This document shows, piece by piece, positions 1 to 4,675 of a stretch of 5,768 nucleotides of DNA. A program made the position numbers and the translations under genes. Numbering within the stretch: the stretch's first letter is position 1; each line of letters starts with the position of its first letter. The DNA comes from Spirochaetaceae bacterium (GTDB lineage: Bacteria > Spirochaetota > Spirochaetia > DSM-27196 > PXBQ01): the NCBI GenBank assembly GCA_003566875.1, contig PXBQ01000519.1:1-5768 (forward strand). Reading direction: 5' to 3'. The notes below the pieces were generated by a model. That model worked only from the letters and a program-made list of their open reading frames with translations, made no database searches and was not told the origin of the DNA.

Positions 1-245
1 CGCGCGTGCGCCTGCTCCATCGGGTCGGAGATCGTGAGCCACGGCCGCACCATAGTGGCGACACCGAACGGGTCGACGCCACCTCCGTTCATCGTGTGCC
101 AGTACGCGATCGAGAACCGAAGGTGCTCCTTCATCGACTTTCCGCCGATTTTCTCGTCGGCGTTGTAGTACTTGAACGCGAGCGGATTTCGTGAATCGGG
201 ACCTTCGAACTTTATCTCAGGGATGTCAGGGAAAAACGAGGTCAT
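1..245 (-). CDS. xylA: Xylose isomerase, N-terminal part (runs off the left edge)
   Basis: This gene encodes D-xylose isomerase, the cytoplasmic metal-dependent enzyme that interconverts D-xylose and D-xylulose. Only the first 81 codons lie in the window, so the catalytic His/Asp and metal-ligand residues cannot be checked. The visible protein begins MTSFFPDIPEIKFEGPDSRN and continues with NPLAFKYYN, GGKSMKEHLRFSIAYWHT, then DPFG and RPW. This is the conserved N-terminus of bacterial XylA (residues about 1-70). The ATG at 245-243 is preceded by AGGAGC (256-251) at a 5-nt spacing, which fixes the start. It is transcribed divergently from the hcy operon, sharing a 223-bp control region. The family call is firm because the motif string is distinctive. 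What is inferred is that the rest of the gene is intact beyond the edge. Nothing in the visible part is broken. Confidence 0.93.
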   Translation of the reverse strand, partial: MTSFFPDIPEIKFEGPDSRNPLAFKYYNADEKIGGKSMKEHLRFSIAYWHTMNGGGVDPFGVATMVRPWLTISDPMEQAHA

Positions 246-275
246 TTCTTGCTCCTAATCGTGAATTGATGTTTC

Positions 276-304
276 ATCATACCGGCAGACCGGCGATTAC
301 GCAA
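276..304 (-). promoter_or_regulatory. Sigma-70-type promoter for xylA
   Basis: On the minus strand TTGCGT (304-299, 3/6 match to TTGACA) and TATGAT (281-276, 5/6 match to TATAAT) are separated by exactly 17 bp. Transcription would start near 269, giving a leader of about 24 nt that holds the xylA ribosome site. A small inverted repeat TGATG-TTT-CATCA (267-279) overlaps the -10 and start region and could be an operator half-site pair or chance. This is a sequence-only prediction. Confidence 0.55.
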
Positions 305-342
305 GAATCACAAAAAACACCATCCACGGGCTCGTTACCGGC

Positions 343-431
343 GTCAATACTTGACAAACTAAGGTGAGTACATTAAGTTTATCGTGTTGTCAAGCGAAAA
401 CATCGGGTTGCTTGGCTCCTAATGTCAAGTA
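343..431. repeat. Three CTTGACA/TGTCAAG repeats in the xylA-hcy divergent region
   Basis: CTTGACAA (350-357) and TTGTCAAG (387-394) form a perfect 8-bp inverted repeat separated by 29 bp. A third copy, TGTCAAGTA (423-431), is a perfect 9-bp inverted repeat with TACTTGACA (348-356). GTCAA (343-347) and TTGAC (351-355) form a further close pair around TAC. AAACT (356-360) and AGTTT (376-380) nest inside the first pair. The copies lie about 35-37 bp apart between two divergent genes, which suggests binding sites for a dimeric regulator. Because TTGACA is also a -35 consensus, some copies may simply be promoter elements. No known operator (MetJ box, SAM or TPP riboswitch) is recognisable. Confidence 0.45.
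351..379 (+). promoter_or_regulatory. Candidate upstream promoter for the hcy operon
   Basis: A perfect TTGACA (351-356) is followed after 17 bp by TAAGTT (374-379), a weak -10 matching 3/6 consensus bases. Transcription would start near 386, giving a leader of about 83 nt. The -35 lies inside the repeat cluster, so a protein binding those repeats would block it. It is an alternative to the downstream candidate at 422-449. Confidence 0.3.
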
Positions 432-449
432 AGTGGATTGAATTACAAT
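422..449 (+). promoter_or_regulatory. Candidate proximal promoter for the hcy operon
   Basis: ATGTCA (422-427, 4/6) and TACAAT (444-449, 5/6) are separated by 16 bp. Transcription would start near 456, leaving a very short leader that begins at the GGAGG ribosome site (457-461) of hcyS. The -10 is the best-looking one on this strand in the region, but the leader is unusually short. The -35 overlaps the third CTTGACA-type repeat. Confidence 0.35.
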
Positions 450-468
450 AGTAAACGGAGGAAATCGA

Positions 469-714
469 ATGAACGTGACGATCAACGGGAAGAACGACAC
501 CGTCGACGGGGCCATGACGGTGCTGGATCTGCTGAAGCTCAAAGACGTCGAAGCGCCCGACATGGTTTCAGTACAGATCAACGGTGAGATCGTTGAGAAA
601 GAGAAGTTCGGCGCGACGCAGATCGCCGAAAACGACGAGATCGAGTTCTTGTACTTCATGGGTGGAGGAAGCCGAAGCGCCTCCCGAGTCTCGTGCGCCG
701 GGAAGGGTAAGTAG
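469..714 (+). CDS. hcyS: ThiS/MoaD-like sulfur carrier with C-terminal tail (HcyS-type)
   Basis: This is a small ubiquitin-fold sulfur carrier of 81 residues. Residues 1-67 are a complete ThiS-like domain: MNVTINGK at the start, the TVLDLL helix, VSVQINGEIV, ENDEIEFLYFMGGG at the end. The reactive C-terminal glycines are G65-G67. Fourteen further residues (68-81, ending SCAGKGK, with one Cys) follow the glycines and would have to be removed before activation. The JAMM protease encoded three genes downstream fits that job. In Wolinella succinogenes the equivalent carrier receives sulfur as a C-terminal thiocarboxylate and gives it to O-acetylhomoserine sulfhydrylase. The start is set by GGAGG at 457-461, 7 nt before the ATG. 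It is the first gene of the operon, 7 bp before metY. A thiamine ThiS is less likely, because no thiG, thiH or other thiamine gene is present. Confidence 0.88.
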   Translation: MNVTINGKNDTVDGAMTVLDLLKLKDVEAPDMVSVQINGEIVEKEKFGATQIAENDEIEFLYFMGGGSRSASRVSCAGKGK

Positions 715-721
715 CGCGACC

Positions 722-1966
722 ATGGGGTGGGATTTCGAGACACGCGCGGTGCACGGTGGGCTTCACCCCGAGCGTAACGCGGGGGCGACCGTCACACCGA
801 TTTACGCGACCGGCGCGTTTGAGTTCGCCGATGCCGAGGGGATCGAAGACGCGTTTGCCGGGCGCTCCGGCGCGCATATCTACTCGCGCATCTCGAATCC
901 TACCGTCGGGTCTTTCGAGGAGAGGCTGTGTGAACTCGAGCAGGGGCTCGGCGCGGTTGCGACGTCATCGGGCATGGCGGCGGTTCTCTCTGCAGTGTTG
1001 GCGCTCGCCGGGGCAGGGGACGTCGTCGCGGTGTCGCGGAGCCTCTTCAGCGGGACGCTCGCGCTGTTCGATTCGTTGCTCGCGCGTCTCGGGATCAGAC
1101 CCGCTTTTTTTTCGGTCGATGACGAGCAGGAACTCGATGACGTCCTGGCCGCGCAGCCGCGTCTGGTCTTTGTCGAGGCGATCGGAAACCCGCGTCTCGA
1201 CGTCGCCGACGTACCGGCTCTCGCGGCGCGCGCGCACGCTGCCGGTGTTCCGGTCGTGCTCGACGCGACGCTCACGACGCCGTGGATCGCCACCGGCAAG
1301 TCCCTCGGCGCGGACATCGTCGTGCACTCGACGACGAAGTACATCACCGGTGGTGGAACGGCGGTCGGAGGGGTGATCGTCGATACCGGGCAATTCGGGT
1401 GGGGTGCCGCGACGTTCGAGCCGATCGTCGAAGCCGCGAGGAAGTACGGCGGTCGGTTTGCGTTTCTCGCGACGCTCCGGAAGACGGTGCTTCAGAACAC
1501 CGGCGCGTGCGCTTCACCGTTCTCGGCGTTCCTTCAGTCGGGTGGTCTCGAGACGCTCGCGCTCAGGATGGAGAGGCACTGCGCGAACGCTCTCGCGCTC
1601 TCTCTCGCGCTCGATGCGCGTGGTGACGGCACAGTCGTGAACTACCCGGGGCTCCCCGGGAGTCCGTGGCACGGCACCGCACGGAAACTGTACGGCGAGT
1701 GGTACGGCGGGCTTTTGACGATCAAGGTCGGCTCCCGCGACCGCGCGTTCGAGGTGATCAACCGACTCTCACTCGCGAAGAGACTCGCGAATCTCGGTGA
1801 CGCGCGGACGCTTGTGATTCATCCGGCCTCGACGATGTACCGCGACTGCACCGGCGAGCAGCGAGAGCACGCGGGTGTAAGCGACGATCTGATTCGGATA
1901 TCGGTCGGAATCGAGAGCGCTCGGGACATCGTGGCGGATTTCCGAAACGCGCTCGATAGCGCGTGA
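722..1966 (+). CDS. metY: O-acetylhomoserine sulfhydrylase (Cys/Met metabolism PLP enzyme)
   Basis: This is a 414-residue cytoplasmic PLP enzyme of the cystathionine gamma-synthase family. It would convert O-acetylhomoserine plus carrier-bound sulfur to homocysteine. Visible landmarks are TRAVHGG near the N-terminus, YSRISNPT (Tyr54 and Arg56, phosphate and cofactor contacts), SSGMAAV (82-88), Asp181 that pairs with the PLP ring nitrogen, Lys206 in the HSTTKY motif (the Schiff-base lysine), and the C-terminal LVIHPAST and LIRISVGIE segments with the substrate-carboxylate Arg392. All key residues are present and the length is close to the usual 420-430. The ATG at 722 is chosen because homology begins directly there. 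The frame is open upstream to 584, but that stretch is out-of-frame hcyS. The ribosome site is poor (GGGAAGGG at 700-707), so reinitiation after hcyS is likely. The sulfhydrylase role rather than cystathionine synthase or lyase is inferred from the operon. Confidence 0.88.
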   Translation: MGWDFETRAVHGGLHPERNAGATVTPIYATGAFEFADAEGIEDAFAGRSGAHIYSRISNPTVGSFEERLCELEQGLGAVATSSGMAAVLSAVLALAGAGDVVAVSRSLFSGTLALFDSLLARLGIRPAFFSVDDEQELDDVLAAQPRLVFVEAIGNPRLDVADVPALAARAHAAGVPVVLDATLTTPWIATGKSLGADIVVHSTTKYITGGGTAVGGVIVDTGQFGWGAATFEPIVEAARKYGGRFAFLATLRKTVLQNTGACASPFSAFLQSGGLETLALRMERHCANALALSLALDARGDGTVVNYPGLPGSPWHGTARKLYGEWYGGLLTIKVGSRDRAFEVINRLSLAKRLANLGDARTLVIHPASTMYRDCTGEQREHAGVSDDLIRISVGIESARDIVADFRNALDSA

Positions 1967-1998
1967 ACGCGCATGGGCTGCGCGGCGAAATGAGAATT

Positions 1999-2012
1999 TC
2001 CCCGGAAGGGGA
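1999..2012 (+). other. Intercistronic GNRA-loop hairpin upstream of hcyF
   Basis: TCCCC (1999-2003) and GGGGA (2008-2012) pair perfectly around GGAA, which fits the GNRA tetraloop pattern. The hairpin ends one base before the hcyF ribosome site AGGAGG (2014-2019). No U-tract follows, so it is not an intrinsic terminator. It may stabilise the downstream mRNA or tune hcyF initiation. The short 5-bp stem leaves chance as an alternative. Confidence 0.4.
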
Positions 2013-2023
2013 CAGGAGGAAAC

Positions 2024-2869
2024 ATGGATTTTACGAACGAACAAGTTCAACGATACAGTCGGCACATCCTGTTGAAGGGTGTCGGAGGAAAGGGTCAGGA
2101 GAAGCTGCTCGACGCGAAGGTACTCGTGATCGGTGCGGGTGGACTCGGGTCGCCGATCACGTTGTACCTCGCCGCGGCCGGAGTCGGAACGATCGGGATC
2201 GTCGACCCGGACACCGTCGAGCTCAGTAACCTGCAGCGGCAGGTTCTTCACTACACCTCGGACGTCGACCGGCCGAAGGTCGTCTCCGCGAAGGAAACCG
2301 TCGAGAAGCTCAACCCCGACGTCACGGTCAAACCGATACAGGGCCTCGTGACAAAAGACAACATCATAGACCTCGTGAACGAGTACGACTTCATCCTCGA
2401 GGGAACCGACAACTTTCCGACGAAGTTCCTCGTGAACGACGCGTGCATCCTGACCGACAAGCCGTTCAACCAGGGCGGCATCCTGCGCTTTCGCGGCCAG
2501 ACGATGACTCACGTGCCGGGTAGCGCGTCGTATCGCTGCGTGTACCGCGAGCCGCCACCGCCCGGGGCGGTCCCAACGTGCTCGGAAGCGGGCGTTCTCG
2601 GAGCGATCGCGGGCATCCTCGGCACGATTCAAGCGGCCGAAGCGCTCAAGTACATCCTTGGACTCGGTGAACTGCTGACCGACCGCGTGCTCCAGTTCGA
2701 CGCGCTGACGATGGAGTTTCGAACGACGCGCGTGAAGAAAACCGAGTGGGGTAACGTCGCGGCCGAGAACACGAAGATCACCGAGCTCATCGAGTACGAA
2801 CAAGGTGCGTGCGACGTCGGCGTGGAACAACAATACGCAGAACCCCGTGTGAAGGTGGAGTCGGTATGA
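2024..2869 (+). CDS. hcyF: E1-like (MoeB/ThiF family) adenylyltransferase for the sulfur carrier
   Basis: This 281-residue protein would use ATP to adenylate the exposed Gly-Gly C-terminus of HcyS so that sulfur can be loaded. The Rossmann ATP site is GAGGLG (37-42), followed by DPDTVELSNLQRQ (61-73), Lys85, and Asp129 in EGTDNFPTKF. The conserved cysteine is Cys186 in PTCSEAGVLG, the position of E. coli MoeB Cys187. The C-terminal NTKITELIEYEQ block is typical of MoeB/ThiF proteins. Unusually, the structural zinc site is mostly lost. The usual CxxC before VY is SYRC (Ser169, Cys172), and the usual second CxxC before the GEN motif is GNVA. AGGAGG at 2014-2019 lies 4 nt from the ATG. The stop codon overlaps the next start as ATGA (2866-2869). 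MoeB or ThiF for another carrier is the alternative. Confidence 0.88.
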   Translation: MDFTNEQVQRYSRHILLKGVGGKGQEKLLDAKVLVIGAGGLGSPITLYLAAAGVGTIGIVDPDTVELSNLQRQVLHYTSDVDRPKVVSAKETVEKLNPDVTVKPIQGLVTKDNIIDLVNEYDFILEGTDNFPTKFLVNDACILTDKPFNQGGILRFRGQTMTHVPGSASYRCVYREPPPPGAVPTCSEAGVLGAIAGILGTIQAAEALKYILGLGELLTDRVLQFDALTMEFRTTRVKKTEWGNVAAENTKITELIEYEQGACDVGVEQQYAEPRVKVESV

Positions 2870-3294
2870 GTGCGTCGGAATCGATCATCGTCCCGAGTTC
2901 TATCGCCGACGCGATCGCGAAGCAAGCGAATGCCGAGTTGCCGAACGAGGCGTGTGGGTATCTCGCCGGAATCGACAACCGGGTCGAACTGGGAATTCCG
3001 ATGCGGAACGTCGACGCGAGTCCCGAACACTTCTCGTTCGACCCGGCCGAGCAGTTCGCGGCGCTCAAGACGGCGCGCGAGGCGGGCCTGTCGTTGATCG
3101 GGACGTACCACAGTCACCCGGAGACCCCGGCGCGCATGTCGGAGGAAGATATTCGGCTCGCGGTCGATACGTCGATGTACTACGCGATCTACTCGGTAAT
3201 CGAAAAAAAGTTGAAGGTTTTCACGGTCGATGCCGCGAAAAACGTCTCGGAATCACGCGTCGAGCTGCTCGATGCGGCACGAAACGCCCGGTGA
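2866..3294 (+). CDS. hcyD: JAMM/MPN zinc metalloprotease trimming the sulfur carrier
   Basis: This 142-residue protein is a single-domain JAMM (Mov34/PAD-1) zinc peptidase. The full signature is present: Glu28 in NEACGYL, then His82-Ser-His84-Pro, Ser92 and Asp95 in YHSHPETPARMSEED. His82, His84 and Asp95 would bind zinc, and Glu28 is the catalytic base. Such proteins encoded with MoaD/ThiS carriers cleave just after Gly-Gly (Mec acting on CysO in Mycobacterium, HcyD on HcyS in Wolinella). Here the likely substrate is the HcyS tail. Translation starts at the ATG overlapping the hcyF stop (ATGA), with GGTGGAG at 2854-2860, 5 nt upstream, so the two genes are translationally coupled. The reading frame extends upstream to 2809, but that part is inside hcyF and gives no family sequence. 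Substrate assignment is inference from context. Confidence 0.87.
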   Translation: MSASESIIVPSSIADAIAKQANAELPNEACGYLAGIDNRVELGIPMRNVDASPEHFSFDPAEQFAALKTAREAGLSLIGTYHSHPETPARMSEEDIRLAVDTSMYYAIYSVIEKKLKVFTVDAAKNVSESRVELLDAARNAR

Positions 3295-3318
3295 AAAGGG
3301 CGATACAGGAAGCAGACA

Positions 3319-3576
3319 ATGGGGGAAACAATGGCTGAGAACAGTGTGCAGATCGACAAGGAACTGAATCTCGCGGGCGAAGTCTGCCCGTATACGTTCG
3401 TGAAGAGCAAACTTGCGCTCGAGGATCTCGAAAGCGGGCAGGTGCTCAAGGTAACGGTCGACAACAGTGAGTCGGCGGCAAACGTGCCTCGCAGCCTCGA
3501 ACTCGAAGGTCACAGTATCCTCGCGCTCGAGAAAGGCGGTGCGAGTGAGTGGAACATCGTCGTCAAGAAACTGTAG
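3319..3576 (+). CDS. tusA: TusA/SirA-family sulfurtransferase
   Basis: This 85-residue protein is a TusA-family persulfide carrier, a small cytoplasmic protein that passes sulfane sulfur between enzymes. The signature is LNLAGEVCPYTFVKSKLAL, with the active Cys at residue 23, followed by LESGQVLKVTVDN, the PRSLELEGH segment and a final IVVKKL strand. The motif reads CPYT where classical TusA has CPxP, so it belongs to a variant subgroup. It ends the hcy operon, 24 bp after hcyD. I infer that it supplies sulfur for the HcyS thiocarboxylate. The start is ambiguous: ATG 3319 has AGGAAG 6 nt upstream, while ATG 3331 (81 residues, starting MAENSV) has GGGGG 5 nt upstream and matches the usual family length well. 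There is no clear terminator after it. Confidence 0.85.
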   Translation: MGETMAENSVQIDKELNLAGEVCPYTFVKSKLALEDLESGQVLKVTVDNSESAANVPRSLELEGHSILALEKGGASEWNIVVKKL

Positions 3577-3619
3577 TGTGAGGCGTGCGTCGAACGATTG
3601 CGCATGATCTCGGACTTTC

Positions 3620-3637
3620 CGGGGGATCAATCCTCCG
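3620..3637 (+). terminator. Weak hairpin after the hcy operon, possible terminator
   Basis: CGGGGGA (3620-3626) pairs with TCCTCCG (3631-3637) around a TCAA loop, giving a 7-bp stem with one G-U pair. On the opposite strand the same position becomes an A-C mismatch, so the structure favours plus-strand RNA. It lies about 44 nt after the tusA stop, but no T-run follows. Intrinsic termination is therefore doubtful. It also covers the stop codon of the truncated phosphoesterase on the other strand. Confidence 0.25.
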
Positions 3638-3872
3638 CGTAGCGGATCTCTATGGTTGCGAGCGGACCGATGCACCACGCCGTTTCCGCCTCCGGTGTGC
3701 CGTGATCCGTGAGGTCACCCCCGTGGACCACGAAGTGAATGTCGTGTTCGGCGACCCATTGGGCAAGACCGGCGAAAAGACGCTCTTCATATCCGACGTA
3801 TCGCGGCTGAAGATGGTATCCGTCGTTCGAGCATCCAATATGCGTGTCCGTGATATAAAGAAACCTCAACAT
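3627..3872 (-). pseudogene. Metallophosphoesterase, truncated after the N-terminal motifs
   Basis: The 81-residue product starts MLRFLYITDTHIG and carries the first two calcineurin-like metallophosphoesterase motifs: Asp9-Thr-His11 and Gly-Gly-Asp53 in HGGDLTDHG. The GNHD and GHxH motifs that complete the dimetal site are absent. Family members usually exceed 200 residues, so this fragment cannot be active alone. The sequence after about residue 62 (ETAWCIGPLATIEIRYAED) does not look like the family, so the break probably lies near 3650-3690. The start is well supported: GGAG (3881-3878) is 5 nt upstream, and the ATG overlaps the PIG-L stop by 7 nt (3866-3872). It was therefore once the third gene of the minus-strand operon. 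Only about 50 bp separate its stop from tusA. A recombination scar or an assembly chimera are both possible. Confidence 0.72.
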
Positions 3873-4672
3873 TCTAGCTCCGCTTCGTAGGTTTCGTCGA
3901 CGCGGCACGCCGCCGCCAGAACCTCCCGCAGCGGGTCGTCATCGTCCCGCCCCGAGAACCCGAGATGGAGCCGTCTCCGCCAGCCTTCGGCATACTGAAA
4001 CACGCCGGACATACGCCCCACCTGGCGTGCGAAAGCCTCCATGGTATGCAGATACGAGTCCTGCCCCTGGCTCACATCGAGCCATTCCTTCTGGCTACGG
4101 TGGGTCGCCAACATGGCTCGTTTTTTCTCGAGAACCGCCGTGATGTCCACGTACAGACCCGGTCGAGCGACGTGCCGAAGCGGCGTCCGCAGCCCATACG
4201 GAAGAGCGTGGTAGACGACCACCTCTCCACCGATTGGCGGCAAAGGCGGGGTACCCGGATAGTTGCGCATGCCCCGGGCGAAGGCCGCCGTCACCCCGAT
4301 GCGGGCCGAGATCACGTGGTCCTCCATGTAGTCGGCCGGCGATTGGAGCAGCACAATGCGAGGTCGAACTTGCCGCACAACGCTCGTTACTTTGCCGATC
4401 AACTCGGAGGTATAGAAGATCTCGAGATCGTTGCATAGGCTATCGTGGAATTGGGCGCCCAGGATTTCGCAGGCTTCGACGGCTTCGCGACGGCGGCGTG
4501 CGATCACCGTCTGTGAATCCTCCGTGGCGCTGCCGCAATTCCCGTTCGCGATGTTCATGTAGTGGATCACCCAGCCGGCTCCCTTCAGCAGAAACAACGT
4601 CCCGGCCATCATGAACTCGATATCGTCGGGATGAGCGGCCAGCGCGAGCGCCGCCGGGGCTTGATCGGTCAT
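3866..4672 (-). CDS. PIG-L (LmbE) family N-deacetylase
   Basis: This 268-residue protein belongs to the PIG-L/LmbE zinc deacetylases, which remove acetyl groups from N-acetylglucosamine-type substrates. The metal-binding motif AHPDDIE is at 13-19 (His14, Asp16, Asp17). The second ligand motif is SPADYMEDH with His119. The RRREAVEACEILGA helix (about 60-73) is also typical. No signal peptide or membrane segment is seen, so it acts in the cytoplasm. The ATG follows the stop of the NagB-like gene by only 3 nt and uses GGAG (4688-4685) inside that gene. Its own stop overlaps the phosphoesterase start. Order and spacing imply a joint pathway with the NagB-like enzyme. In some Bacteroidetes a NagB-like domain and a PIG-L domain are fused in one protein in this same order. 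The exact sugar substrate is not evident. Confidence 0.85.
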   Translation of the reverse strand: MTDQAPAALALAAHPDDIEFMMAGTLFLLKGAGWVIHYMNIANGNCGSATEDSQTVIARRRREAVEACEILGAQFHDSLCNDLEIFYTSELIGKVTSVVRQVRPRIVLLQSPADYMEDHVISARIGVTAAFARGMRNYPGTPPLPPIGGEVVVYHALPYGLRTPLRHVARPGLYVDITAVLEKKRAMLATHRSQKEWLDVSQGQDSYLHTMEAFARQVGRMSGVFQYAEGWRRRLHLGFSGRDDDDPLREVLAAACRVDETYEAELEC

Positions 4673-4675
4673 CGT

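Noticed and set aside
359..403. Minus-strand 14-codon leader peptide preceded by AGGAGC, sharing GCTCCTAAT (415-423) with the xylA ribosome site (251-259)
   Set aside because: The spacing is long (11 nt), the peptide has no attenuator-like codon run, and it lies upstream of the predicted xylA promoter.
246..468. TPP or SAM riboswitch controlling the sulfur genes
   Set aside because: I see no THI-box or S-box core sequences, and the leader predicted from the better -10 is far too short for either.
584..721. N-terminal extension of metY by 46 residues
   Set aside because: The extension is an Arg/Ser-rich out-of-frame reading of hcyS, while MetY homology begins at the ATG at 722.
1769..2833. 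Long 354-residue open frame on the minus strand across metY and hcyF
   Set aside because: It is a shadow of two genes with full family motifs on the plus strand. The product is rich in Arg, Asp and Val with no recognisable domain, as expected from antisense reading of GC-rich codons.
2809..2865. Upstream start for hcyD
   Set aside because: The extra 19 residues are Arg-rich, lie inside hcyF and match nothing in JAMM proteins. The ATGA overlap with a good ribosome site explains the start at 2866.
469..2869. Thiamine thiazole (thiS-thiF) operon, or CysO-CysM-Mec cysteine pathway
   Set aside because: No thiG, thiH or thiO is present. The PLP enzyme is a Cys/Met-family sulfhydrylase with the HSTTKY lysine, not a CysM-type fold, which points to homocysteine synthesis.
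3585..3890. A full 101-residue plus-strand gene after tusA
   Set aside because: From about 3650 on it is antisense to the phosphoesterase motifs, so at most its first 20 or so residues could be real.
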